From the NCBI GenBank assembly GCA_010645155.1, contig JAAGOF010000055.1, positions 1,258,241-1,322,240 on the forward strand: a stretch of DNA of 64,000 nt, in the 5' to 3' direction. The notes below the pieces were generated by a model. It was given only the letters and a program-made list of their open reading frames with translations, was not told where the DNA came from and searched no databases. The translations under genes were made by a program, and so were the position numbers. Every line of letters starts with the position of its first letter. Position 1 is the first letter of the stretch. This stretch comes from Tigriopus japonicus. Taxonomy: Eukaryota > Arthropoda > Copepoda > Harpacticoida > Harpacticidae. This document shows positions 1 through 13,100 of the stretch, piece after piece.

Positions 1-685
1 AAATGCACATATTTCTTCAAGGTGCTAAGAATGGTTGATTGCAAAACAAGCTTTTTCGACTAGTTCAAAATTTGATCTTGAAAATAAAAATTCTTTCAAA
101 AGCCACTACATTTTCTTAACAATTCTGTCAATTTTGGCCAAAAACGTAAATAAAAAGTGCAAATAAAGGTGAAAAGTGCAAAAGTGCAGAAAATAGGGTT
201 TATGTTACCAAAAATCTTTTTACACTATTTGCCCGTCCCTAGTTATAAGTATATGAGCAAATTTAGAAGCGCAACATCATCGTGGTTTTGGAACAATACG
301 GGATTTATTTCTTGCTAGGTAGAAGAAACGAGAAAGTCTTGGAACATGAATATTTTTACGTCAATAAGGTGCAGAGTGAAATTGATTCTTTATAAAAAAA
401 ACGCAAAAAAATATTCCGAGACCCAAATATGGTTGTCGTGATGACCGGACCCCTATTTAGAAAATTCATCACCAGCAGTGCAATTTTTTTCATTCCAAAC
501 CATTGAAACATGGGTATTTGTATAAAAAGGTCTTGATTAAGAAGCCAAAAATCACATATTTACATCTTAAAGTTTGATTACGAGGAAAAAAAAACATTTC
601 TATTTTTGCTTGAAAATTGGAATGAATCCAAACAATCCAATTTGTAATGAATATGCTGAAAGTTTAAACGATATTCTAAACGTAC
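1..685. other. AT-rich stretch, probably intron of the metalloprotease gene
   Basis: No exon is recognisable on either strand. The metalloprotease reading frame is still open at its last donor (680-685), so this is most likely intron. The motif AAAGTGCA recurs around 155-190. Confidence 0.4.
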
Positions 686-3600
686 TTGGTGATGGCCACG
701 GCAATGTCATAAACGGGTAAACGCCGTTCCAGGAACAAGTATTTGCCCATGTCCGTGAGGGCTGAGGCTGAGTCAATGGCATCTCGACCCACTCGGTTCC
801 TCTCCAAATAAGGTGTAGCATCACGTCCCTAAAATCAGAATTATCCCGTGTCCTCACAAAGCTCTCAATAACAAGAAATCATGTCTAATTGTAGCTTACC
901 CGCGAAATGATGATCCCCGCAATGGAAATCTTCACACTGGGACCCTTGAGTAGTTTGTACCTGAGATCGATGCCGTTCCAAAATGAGATGACATACCGCT
1001 TGATCGCGATATTGTCCTTCCCGTGTAACCTAAAGATCGTGCGTGGTAATATTAGTAATAAGTAGGATCAAGGTTGTAAATTCCATCTGGTATTTTTCTA
1101 CTTTCGACCATGAAATCGTTCAAGAAGGCAAATCTGCTTGGTTGCCTTTTGTCCTCTATTTATGCGATAGGGATATGCTTTGACATCAGGCCTATCATCT
1201 TCTAGATTTTCCTCTGCCAAACCCTTTTTCTGTCCTGATTATGGTGTAGCCGCCATTATGATTGTTGCTGTTGTTGATGATGAAGGGATAGAAGAGCTTG
1301 GGAAGATTACCATTGATCGCTCGTAAATTGCGTGTGTTGAAGGTCTCCTCAAGCTTTTTGTCCCCTGATTTCTAATGTTGGGCGGGGCTAGAGCACCCCC
1401 CATAAATCTTAATCCTGACCTTCACCTCATGGCACACCCTTGCTAGCCAGAAGTATGTTTTTATCTCTTCCACTCACCTATACCCATCATAGTCCACGAT
1501 ACAAAGGATTTCGGGGAAAATCATGTAAGGTGCTTGTCGTTTTCGTCTTGATTTGGCGTCTTTGCTTCGCGTTGGAAAGCTATCGGTTTCCATGTAATCT
1601 TGAGAAACAAATTGAACATTTATAGTAACGCTTACAGGGGCAATCATGTGGCTTTATGAGCCTTCAATCGTGAGCCAAAACCACCTTGGCTATCGATTGA
1701 TTTCAATGAAATTATATTTAACCCCCCATTGACTTGCACTTACGAAAATCGCTTTGATGATCCAGATGCGAATCTTTGCGTTTATACACGATATGCAGAT
1801 CGGCATTGACATCACTCTCTCGAGAGGTCTCAGAACGCCGACTTCGTCGAGAATTTCTCCACAAAGGCACTCGATTTGGATTTCGAACCTGCAATTGATT
1901 CCTTTTCGTCATCCATTTTGGTGCCATAAGCCTAATTTTCTTACCTTGACATCTTCATCCTCGAGATCGTCGTCATCCTCATCTAAGAAGGCGTAGTCAT
2001 CGTGAAGCTCCTTTGGGACTTTGGAGCCACTCGTATCGTCATTTTGAAACGATGGCCACAAATAATCGTCCATCAATGAAGAACCCTGAGCTTCCAGATC
2101 CTCTTCTTGATCCTGGTCATAGCCTCTTTGGGCGAGAATTCGACGAACCTCGGAGGATATGGGCTTCACCACCAATTCATCACCAATGGTACCATCCTGG
2201 AAATATATCAATAATTCCCTTAACATGATTTGGAAACTGGACGATGTTTCGAATCTTCGTTATGATCTTTGTTCGTTCATATGCAACAAGATGCCTTCCT
2301 GTTGTGGCATCTAAATTGAATATGGCATCCTGAATTGCACTTTTCTAATGCAATTGACCATCACGACGATGCTTGCCTGATCTTTTTCTCATGTTGGGCT
2401 CTCAACCTTTGAGCCGTAAATACTTGTGAATTGGCGTTGATGGTACCTGTTCCTCTCAGTCGAAGCCTGGTGCATTGTTATTCGAATATAATATTTGTTT
2501 GGGTGCCACATCCAACGTATAAATCACTCCCATGATGGTTGATGTGACTAGGAGAGAGAGGCTCGCAGAAGACAATTTGCAATTCAAAGAAACCGTTGCC
2601 TCAAACCCATCCATCCCCTGCGGAATACCTAAAACTAACTTCACCATACGTGTTCCTAACTCCAACACTAATTCACTGAATGTATAGTGAATAAGTAGTG
2701 GGCCGTTGGTTGCCGCTGGTTGATTGGAGTAGTTTGAAAATTGGTTGGAGACTCGCTCGCAATGTGTTTCCTGAATCGTCATTATCTTCATTAGCCACCG
2801 TGTCTTTTAGGTCAAAGATGAGCCTTCAAAGAACACGCCAATCTGTATTCAACCTAATCTAGATTGGTTTCGTTGAATTACATTATTGCACGTTCTGGGA
2901 GTGTCGCTAGCTCCCTCTATTCATGTCACCCGTAATGAGGATAATCACGAGGAGTTGTCGCTTGAATGGAGCTCCAGATGGATGAGATGGTGGGATCCCA
3001 GAAGACACCACGCTGTGGGTGGATTCTTTGAAAAGAAACTGTTGTCGTATGCACGTAATTTATGGGTTTTTATCTTCAAAGCAAGGCTATTTATAACAGT
3101 TTGCGTTGGAGCCATCTTCGGAGCCTCAAGGGGATCCTCAACTTGGATTTGAATTAGTTTACGTATGGTATAGTGCGTAATGATGAGCCAAAACGGGGCA
3201 AATGAAAAGGATCGATTCTCGTGTCATGAACCAATCGATAATTTCGTTGTCTTGAGCCAACCTGACCTTGAGTTTGTGATTCACAATATGTGAAGACAAA
3301 TGAAGAGACGACGGACGAGGATAATTAGTGTAATTGTAATCATCATCTGGGTCCCACTTCCAGGTCAACTTGTCCAAAGAGTGGTCTATAAAAGTCCATA
3401 ACTTACCATGAGGAGGGCGTCATCATCGCGATCTTTGTACAACAACATGGCTGCTTGATTGATTTCATCTTGGTACACATCGCCAATGTCTTCCTCATCC
3501 TGAAAAGACACAAAGAAATGAACGAAAAAGAATCAGGAACCATCATTAAATCATCAAAGCAAAGCAATAATGATGACATTTCGACGCTAAAAGTACGCGT

Positions 3601-6600
3601 TTAAGGGCATATGTATTTTTTCAAAAATTGGCAACCCTGATGTTGATCCCCATATGAAATAATGCCAACGCCAAAAGGAATGGGGCATGAAATGGACACT
3701 CAAAACTAGGACCGACCGTGTCAGTCCGTGAAAAATGGACATTTATATTTGACAAAAAGTGATGGTTCATATTTTGTCAATCATCTTCAAACCCAAAAGG
3801 AGTCTATCTTTCCAGGCACTATCCCATTGACAAGGGATGACAACAACCAAATAATCGACATTTTCAACGCAAGCCTTTTTTTATGGCATCTCTCCAATTG
3901 CATATTTAGACGACCAAAAATGAATCCCTGAGGTTAACCGTCAATTGCATATGATTTGCAACAAGTATGTAAGAGACCAATTGACGGTTTGAGAGTAGGG
4001 AGGGGCTACATCAAATAAATTACCGCACCAACCAGTGATGAATCTTTCGCTGCTTGAATGGTCTGAAAGTGTTACCCTGCGATACCCCATTCATTGGTAA
4101 CTCCTTGGTCCCCTTTTATCCATTGTCCTTATTTGTAAGACAAAAGTTGTAACTGATCACCGTTCCGATCACCATCATCAAGACTATTATCATCATCATC
4201 ATCATGACCATCATTGCATTGATTGCCATCGTCACTGAGAAGAATCCGTTCAAGATTGTGGATTCATAGAACTGGATAAGCCTCGAGACTTTGCAAGTTG
4301 CCAGAGGGCCTGGGGATTTTTTTTGTGACTCTTCCTCGAAGGATAGAGATTGAAGTGGCAGGAGAGGAACTTCCTGAAAATCTTCAACCGCTCATCTCTC
4401 ATCTCATGCGATAACAGTGTGGGTTTTCAGAGCAAGCTAAGCTGATTAAGGGGTTGCCGATGCCGTTGCTGATGTTGTCTTCTCAGTCAAAGGAGAGCTA
4501 ATCGATTTTGCTCAAAAACGGTTAGTCCAAGTTTTTTGAGGAACTCTGATTGAAACATCTCTTCTTATCCCAGGGCTAAAACAGTTTTTTTGCCATATGA
4601 TATTCTTCTGAAAAAATCTATTTCTGTACGTAGTCTTCAAATCTTTGACATCAGTGTTGCCGTGATCCAAAAGTTGAAGTAGTACCTACGTAGTAAGTGT
4701 ACCCAACCAACTCAAAACTATCGAGATCTGCCATGAGGAACGCCCAACAAATTCATTTCAATCGTTCAATCTTAATGGGGAAGACTCGAAGAGGAGGAAG
4801 TAACTTTATGAAAGGAACTAATGAATTCTCTTGCAAACCTGGCCGCGAATCTATCTCTACGCGCAGACCCGAGAACAACCAGAGCAATGCACGAAAATGA
4901 TTTACGTACGTACGGGACCTACAACAGTCTCCCGATATGTTCATGTACACTTCTTGAACAGCAGACATCATACAGTATATAGCATAGAGTAGTGGTGCCT
5001 TAGTTGGTCTCGTTTTGGCAATGCATAAGAAACTACCGTTGGCTTGAACCGATTGACATTTGCCAGGTTCAAGACGATCGATGGAGGAAGGTTTACTTTT
5101 GGCCATTGGGTGCGGAACCCAAACGGTCATGCTCTACATAAGCAGTGAAATAGCACTATAATAATACTCGAATTTTGTTCGCACGCAATAAATGTCGCCC
5201 CAGTTCTTGACCGGAACACACCATGTTGAGAAATGACAACTGGCCTTTGGCATTGCTACACATGATTTGTAATTGCTTAAACCATGAATTATTTTCCGAA
5301 ACGTCCAGTACATCAATTACAGTACATCTCCCGCACAAACTATGACAACAGAAGTACATTATTTTCTCAGTATTCTTTTGTTTTATTGAGTGCACTATGA
5401 AATAAACAAAATCAGGAAACGCTTTGACTCTTCAATCTAAGATGGTGAAAACAAAGAAGTAAATCGTCATCCTTTGTTCAAGTATTCAGTTCTTTCATAG
5501 TTTGTCGTTCCTTGACTCTATTTTTAAGATAATCCGGAAAGATAACTGAGATCGTTTTTGATTCTCGTTAGAGTTCTCGTCAAGAACATTTTTGCTTCAT
5601 TGGTCATCGGTGAATTTGAAAAAAATACGCAACCGAATGGGAAGGAAGTACAAAAAAAGTTCCCTCTTCCCGTTAAAATACGTGTAAAAAACAACTTCTT
5701 CAAAACATGGGCTTAGGCAGAGGAAAATTTTGGAACCATTTTTAAGGCAACATATGATCTTTTGAAAATGTCGCTGGTTAAAAACGCTCAATTTGCATTT
5801 ACTCTACTTTCATTAGGGCCGCCCGAAATACATTAGTTTAAAATAAGACCACACGGTGCTGATTTAAGCTAAAATTGCCAATTCTTAAATCAAAGGAAAT
5901 TTGCGATCAATTTCAGCTTTAGAGATGAAGGCAGTTAGTGCACTCTGAATAGTTATGAAATATGTTTTCCGAAAATCTTGTTTAAATTCTTTTTAAGTGA
6001 GATTTCATCATAATATTTTGAGCTATTTTGACAAAATCTCCAAAACTATTTTTCATTATTTATTTTTGCGACATTGAAAAGCATTATGAAATCTTTGGGT
6101 ATTTGTTTTTTCATATATGTAACTGTAGCGTGTTTCGGCTTTTTGGTGCCAAAAATGGACCATGCAAAGTCAAATAACTCAGCTGCTGATGAATGTATTT
6201 TTATTTAATTTGAATTCAACACGTAACTAAATGGTCTCTAAATTCGGATTAAATAGTTTATCAAAAAATGTTATATTTAAAAGGTTTTTATGAACATAAC
6301 TTTTTCCCTAGACCTAAACTTTTGTAATACAATAAAAGTAAAGTTGTTCCCATTGAATTCTGGGTCCCAAAAATGCCATGATGTCTTTGGGTATTATGAT
6401 CCAAACCTAAAAAGCCATTCAGAACACCGTGCATAGGAACTCCATAATGTTGGGGGGATAAAACCCGTAATGATAGCGATTACTTACGGGCGGTGTGGGT
6501 GTGTAGGTGACGTTGACCGCGGGGGCGGCATCGGCATACCACGCCTCCACGGGTTTCCTCGGAGGTACGAGATGGTGGACTCGGTCGAGATCGAGTTGCA

Positions 6601-9589
6601 ATCGCCTCCCATGAGTCTCGAGATTGACACGGTGCGATGGATGGGGCGAATCTCGCTTGAAGTGACGTACTGAATGAATTTTAACGATTTCATATTCGGG
6701 AACTAGAACGAGAAAACAGTGAACACCATCTTAGAATCGAGCTCTGAATCAACCCATTGAGGAGCCCTCCAATTTTGTTTTGTGTTTTGTTTCGACGTCT
6801 GGAGGCAATTCCTGGGGCTAAATTATCATTTTGCCTTCGAAGTACTCGTGCAAAAGTTACCCTACCTCCAACAAAGAGGATGCCCTACCTTTTATGGTCA
6901 TTGGAGTTCTCGGTAATTTGTGCTGTATCTATCCTACTGGCACCTTACTGTACTTGTACGATTGCTTCTGTCAAGGCAAAATAGACGCAGACTGGCACGA
7001 TGTCGTTCTAGGTCCATAATAATTCATTGAAACACATTTTAGTTCACGAAGAATGCTACGTACATTCCTAACCTACAATTATTTGAGGGTAATAAAAAGA
7101 CTGTTTAGAGCCAAAATCATCATAAGCTGATACTCAAAGCATCCCCCACGTTCTTCCTCACATGAGTGTTCTCTCTCTCTCCTTTGGTGAAATAATTGAA
7201 CCATCCTCCAGCCAAACGAGGAAGTCCCGCCAAAATCTTTTGAGGTTCCCCTCCTATTGCACAAAACAGAGATCGCTCACGTGGTGGGTTATTGATTCTG
7301 GGCTCCAGGAAGGACTCCTTAACGAACCAACCATCCGCGTTTAACAATTGCAGCATTACATAGGCCGTACTTACGGCTGGGTATCTGTACATACGCATTG
7401 CACATTGTAAAACTCATTGGGCTGGGAGGGATCATCTCTTCTCTGTCAAGGTGTCATTTTAACGGATCGTTGCCAGACAGGTCAGAGGTTTATTAAGCAT
7501 GCTGAGCCGTCTGATTGCCTGCCCAAGATGTTGATCCTCTCCATTCAAGTGGGTTTACTTGAGATGAGGACAATAAAAACAAACTACAAGTGAGAGAGAG
7601 GCAACCAAAAGGTATTTCGGGTGACATATGCCCTCAGTCTCATTCTATTACCATAAGATAAGCCAGAGTGTCATCTCATCTTGGGCGGCATTGTCAACTG
7701 CACATGCAAGTAGTCGTCAGCTACAAATCGTACTTTCAGGGTGACCTCCTCACTAAACCCGTCTTTCCTGTTAGGTTTGTCCATGTGAATTGTGCCAAGA
7801 ATAACATGTAGTAGAACGTGATACACTAAGTGCCCGTTACTGGCTCGTTGTTGGCATCACGAACAAGAATATTATTGACTCACCCTCGTCGAGATGTTCC
7901 ACTTGAAATATTCTTCTAAGCTCATCTAAAGACATGTGCTTGTGAGCCTGTAAGAAAGAGTAGAAAAACACGAGTTAAACAAACATGTTGACACTGGTTA
8001 TTTGGTGTGATTTCAGTCTCTAATGACTCGAGTTTGAGAACGTCTTTAGACGCATAACTGGATTCAATTCTGACGAGTCAAGACAACTAGATGCTTGATG
8101 GTTTTATAGTTAGTAGTTTGCGGAGCATTTGTGTACGTGTTTAATCTCAAATCGAGTGTTGTAATTGGTGTTCCCACAGGAATTCCCACGCTATTTCCAA
8201 CACCCTGACCTCTTCAGTTTTCTTTTGTCTTTTGACAACCAGATAATCCACAATGGCGAAGGTGGATGTGTTGTTGTTGTTGCTGGTGTTGTTTGTAAAG
8301 TTCATGATGCCATGACACAGCCTTTTGAGGGTGGCAAATGTGATGGGTTGGCTCGGTCAAATGGACATAAATTGAGATTCCAGTGTCGTTGCTTTGGCAG
8401 CTAATTTGTTCACGTCAATTCGTTTTCACGAAGATACCCTAGCTTGAACTGGAGCTACTCGTCATTTCCCATCCCAATTGAGCCCCTACCTCTTCCAAGT
8501 CATCCCACTTTCATTAGTCCCATTGACGAAAATAACTTCATTTCTAAAACCCATCAAGAACCTGTCCAGCAATGGCCCATTCTCTGGTCTTCCTTATTGA
8601 GCTATTTACAAGACCAACGCGTGTGTGTCAGTATCTCCATAGAGAAATGGCTGAATTTGACATCCCTGTGTCTGTTTGCGCATGTATTTACTTTTCCGGT
8701 TTCCGTTCTCTCTCTCAATCTCTCGCGAGAGATCGTGATCTTCGACTTGCATTGACGAATCCGTAGACTAATGAAAGGAAATCACGGCAAGGTAGGAACT
8801 GCTCGACCTCTACTGTGGTTCGTACATGTGTGTAACTAGTCTCTATCTGTGTACTACTGCTCATATGAGGCTTGATTTAGCGTCAATGTTCACTTCCGGG
8901 ACATGTCATTTCATTATCGAATTCGGGGCGATTCGTGGGCGAGTAAGTACGCAATGCGCATCATGCACGAAGAAAAGAAGCCAGAGGGAACAAGAGCATT
9001 ATTGTTTCCTAATCAGCTTATCTGGCCTTCACATCGCTTTTATTGGGTCAGGTGTAAATTTGAGCTGAATGAAATACACAAATCAGGGTTCCCATGGCAG
9101 AATCCAAGGGGTGCAACAACGTAAAGTTCAGGCTGCAATACGTCCTATTTCTGACCGGACCCGTTGCTTTAATCGATTTGGCATCTACTACGTACGTACA
9201 ACAACGCAACTAGTTGAATTTCGACCTACAGTACTCCTATTACTAAACATACCGGTACACGGTTGTTCATAGATCAAATGGTTGAACTTTAAAACGGGCA
9301 TGAACCTTTGAGAGCGGGTCTTAATTGAATGTATGACTGACGGATCATCATCATCATCATCTCCTTCGTTAAGACTCAGTTTGCCATTCCTGAGTAGACT
9401 TACCTGTATGCTACTAAGATTGGAGGCCCGTCCCAGTGGTCGATCGTCCCACTGTCCCAGATGGTTCCGCCTCCCTGTCCCACCTCCTTTGGCTTGGAAC
9501 CCATGTGCGGATCGCCACCATGTGGATGTGAGGAGGAATATCAGGAAGATGTGATGGAGTGATCCACTCTGGCGATTTTGTTGGTTCAT
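686..9589 (-). CDS. M12B (reprolysin/ADAM-like) zinc metalloprotease, 5' part, nine exons, partial at left edge
   Basis: Secreted or membrane-released metalloprotease precursor. Exons, 5' to 3' on the minus strand: 9404-9589, 7884-7947, 6488-6669, 3407-3499, 1945-2196, 1744-1888, 1478-1598, 900-1029, 686-828. All have AG/GT borders and the phases agree throughout (438 codons plus 2 bases). Residues 1-30 form a signal peptide (HHIFLIFLL core). Residues 63-320 are an M12B-type propeptide (HRVNLETHGRRLQLDLD; DGTIGDELVVKP; an acidic stretch LDEDDDDLEDED). RRKR at 325-328 is a furin site. The catalytic domain then starts (MIFPEILCIVDYDGY, YVISFWNGIDLRY, VKISIAGIIIS). The zinc motif HExxHxxGxxH is not reached: the last donor (GTACGT) implies further exons beyond base 1. 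The reading frame is open upstream to 9787; I chose the Met at 9589 because it directly precedes the signal peptide. Exon 1 is the least certain join. The family (tick/copepod-type M12B or ADAMTS-like) is from pattern recognition. Confidence 0.8.
1889..1944 (-). other. 56-bp intron of the metalloprotease gene
   Basis: This is the shortest intron in the gene. The donor is GTAAGA and the acceptor is TTGCAG, both in phase 0. It lies between the exon ending LEDEDVK and the exon beginning VRNPNRVP. The larger introns (2197-3406, 3500-6487, 6670-7883, 7948-9403) hold no exon that I could fit in phase. Confidence 0.75.
3936..3989. repeat. 12-bp inverted repeat (hairpin), loop of about 30 bases
   Basis: AACCGTCAATTG at 3936-3947 is perfectly complementary to CAATTGACGGTT at 3978-3989. 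It lies in an intron of the metalloprotease gene. No function can be assigned. Confidence 0.6.
4188..4205. repeat. (ATC)n microsatellite
   Basis: A short run of ATC triplets within a wider ATC-rich stretch (about 4170-4220), in an intron of the metalloprotease gene. Confidence 0.7.
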
Positions 9590-10085
9590 TCTCGGACCTG
9601 GAAGATCAAAAGAAGGAAAAAACATGGTTGAACTCGATTGAATCAGATAACTCGGAATGGAAGGGGCTTTAGTTCGAGTTGGTAAGTGAGGTTTAGGTCG
9701 AAAGAATTTGACAGGCAAGTCGCTTCTGGATGAATGATTATCATCGGCATCGCCTCTCGCGGAAAACTTGTGTTTATACTCGTACATTATTGTGTGATGC
9801 CTTTGAAATGCGGAAGTTTTTCCCTCAAGCTTAGATCTGCCAAATATTCAAATCAGTCCGTCCAGATCTAGTTTCCTCTGAGGCTCTTCCCGTTGTTGTT
9901 TGTGAGATTTGACGGTCTAATCATCGTGTGTTTGCGGTCCGGTGAAAAATGACTTTAAAATCATAGCATTCTGCTTCGTTTCCGGAGTGCCTATTTTCGG
10001 CTCCAACCTTGGTCCATGGAACCGGCAATTAAGAGCATCGATCTTGACTACTTGAAAAGACGCGAATCAATGCAAAATGCGAGCG

Positions 10086-10180
10086 CATTTCTCAATTCAA
10101 CTCTGTACTTTCAACACAACATGCGGACGTGCTTCATTTTCGTAACGTGTTTTCACGGGTACGAATTGAATTGAGAAATG
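10086..10180. repeat. 15-bp perfect inverted repeat forming a 95-nt hairpin
   Basis: CATTTCTCAATTCAA at 10086-10100 pairs perfectly with TTGAATTGAGAAATG at 10166-10180. The arms continue with partial pairing (a shared GTAC after a short bulge). The overall size is in the range of a small-RNA precursor or a tiny foldback element, but there is no evidence of expression. Confidence 0.55.
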
Positions 10181-13100
10181 AAACGTACAAGTGTCTTGGC
10201 TGTCCACACACGGTCCATATCGACAATTGACGCATTCACGTATGGACTGACAAAGGGATATTGCAATCAGTGTTCAATTATGTGGTTTCAAGTAACTGTT
10301 TGGGTGGGTGCTAATCAGGTGGAAATTCTGGACTCAACAAACACAGAGTGGACGACCACGATGCATCACACATTCTTTCTCTCTTTCTCTCTCTCGATCG
10401 GAAAGTGACGAGATGAGTGAGGTGTTAATGCACCTTCCTCTGGTCTGAGTGAAAGTTTTCTTTCGTTTCAGAGCATTGCGTCACTTTGAACCACCGAAAG
10501 CTGAACGAAACCAACACAAAAAATGGACGGTCATGAACGAGATAGAAGTGATTTGGTCAATTTGCTCATGATTTGACATTTTCACTTCATTTCTCGAGCC
10601 AAAATGATGTCGAACCGAAACAAAAGAGTCAAAATGGACCTTGTCAATCCACAACCATTGACCAAGTTTTTACCTGAAACCGACTTTCCGATTAATGGGA
10701 GATGATGATAATGATGACGATGACACTCCCGGTGAGTTCAAATGTTGATGTTCAAACGTGAACTAAGCTAAAGGAAATCGCTTGTCCGACCATGTAGACT
10801 TAGTTTCCCGTTGAAAAGCATGGTCTACCTTAATTTTGGAGAAAGGCGTTGACATTTGACATTTCCCAAAGCATAAAGAATAGCTTTGATAAATCTTCAG
10901 CATCAAACACTAGTTTAACTAATTTCTAAAATTGCCGATTCGTTCTCATTCTCATTCACACCAAACCACATTGTCACAAAAATATCACACTTAATCTAAT
11001 TGACAATTACACATTCGATGTGCATGTCTGAGCTTGAACCACGTGCTTGGCAACAAGGGGACTTCCAGAGGCACATTTTCTCAAAGATGCACCTTTCTTT
11101 TCTCCTTGACCAAGGCGAGTTCCATTGTGTGAGCCTTAGAAATGACCTGATGACATATGAGCATGTCATTAGAGAGACGAGGCAACATTAGAGAGATGTT
11201 GCTCCGTAGACATTCTGTCACTGACAAAACTCTCTCCAAAATGGCCTTGAACGACTCCCAAGGATCTTCTGGTCAAGTGATCCGATATCATCCACAGTGG
11301 AGGAGGAGGAGATTCCAAGGCCCAACTCGGGCATCTCAAATGTCCATGAGTTTGTTGGCCCTGCCAATCACGGGATCGTTTTTACTCAGATCAGCCGCCA
11401 TCGAGCCCTTCGAGCATGACTGTGGTCGTCCTCCTAGACATTCTGGAGTCGATCATTAGCTAAGTGCCCTGACCGATTATTCAAGATGCTTATCGGGTTG
11501 GGTATTAGGATTGGGCGAAACTCAGAGTTGAGCAGCATGACAAAACCTTTTCAAGATCCCGTTGCCAATCAATGGGTCACCAACGGGAGTTCACACCCTC
11601 TCTCCCACACACGTGTGAGAATGAAAAAAATCATACGGGATCCGAGTCATTCCCCTCTTCTCAAGACGATTGTGATGAGGCTCTTCAATCAATGGTTTTT
11701 TTTCTTCGACTGAACAGGGAAGGTTTGTGAAGTTGTCAATAAACAGTATGAATTGTAGGCATACCACTGGGTTTGGTAACTTTATGGCAGATGATTTTGT
11801 ACGACAAGGCCCCACGACTATCACTCAAAGTTTGACATCTCCTTCACCTCTGAATTACAGATGAGCTCATTTTGAATGATTGGATATCTGTCAAACTCGC
11901 AGTGGAAATTCGAGAATACTCCAATTTCAAAATCAGTGTCTCCTTCAGGGAAATAGCAAACCAAGACGAAAAACAAGGACGAAACGACGTCAAGTCTAAT
12001 GAAGAGAAGAAAGCGTCGGTGGTGATGGCACAATTATTAGCCAAATGAGCTGGACAAGGATTGTTTTAATTGTCGTAACTGCATCTCTCTGAGCTACTGA
12101 ACCACTGACCGCAACACTTACTTGGAGAACCATGAAATGAGGTTATCAAGCCCTTTGCCATAACGTAACACAATACCCGGTGCAGTTCATACGGTACATG
12201 TCTTCATTGGCCAGATATGAGGTTTTTCCATTAACCTTTAAGGTGATGTGGCCTTTAGCTTGCTAGTTCTTCTTCTGTAATTGAGATTGCGTCACTGATC
12301 AGTGGGGAAGTATTAAACCACTTTCAATCGCCTCATAAAGCCTAATTGGAAATTGAACTTTCATCAATCACGACTATCGATGATCAGACAGATAATAAAG
12401 AGCAAAGAAATGTTTCCTGGCACTAGACATAGATTAATCATTTTTACAGTCAGTCCCCCGAATATTCGCACAAAGGTTGTCCCTTCAAGCGTCAAAGACA
12501 GATAAGATCAGTTCAAATTTCACTCCTCCCAAGGTTAGCCAAACAGCAAACCAAAAACCAAAAATAAAAGAACACAAAAAATAAAACAAAAACGCAACCA
12601 TCAACCACCGCATGTTGGTACGTTGTGCATTTTGAATGCAAAAAGATAAACATAGAGCTCGAGATCAAGTGCGCTGCTTTGGCCAAGATCATATCGGAGT
12701 TGGTGTTGTTTGTTGGCAACGCTTCCTTTCAATCTTGAATGGCAATTCACGCCTTTCCAACTAGCGGATGTCAAGGGCATCGCAAAAAATACATAATCGG
12801 CTGCACACCTCAATTCTAGTATGATAAGTTTCCAGGGAAAGCATATCTCGCACCCAGTTTCCAGGATTTATCTCCCAATATCAGATGAGCATTTTCTTCT
12901 TGCGATTTACGTATGCATTTTGATTTTGGATGGTTCACATGGTCTCACGCGTTCCTTCGTGGAATCTCAGGTTCAGCTTCAACAGAATTTTGTAAGGCAT
13001 GTGTCATTCATTGTCCACGGTTTTTTTTTCTTCTAGCTTTTTTCGTGGATTACTTGAACAATAACCAAAGAAACGATGGTGGTGGCATTCGAGATGAACC

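Noticed and set aside
2456..2791. 111-codon minus-strand frame inside the metalloprotease gene
   Set aside because: Lies within the intron between exons 3407-3499 and 1945-2196, which already join in phase; including it breaks the propeptide pattern.
7120..7398. Minus-strand frame with a GTAAGT donor at 7370, as an extra metalloprotease exon
   Set aside because: Exons 7884-7947 and 6488-6669 join directly in phase, and this stretch has no family similarity.
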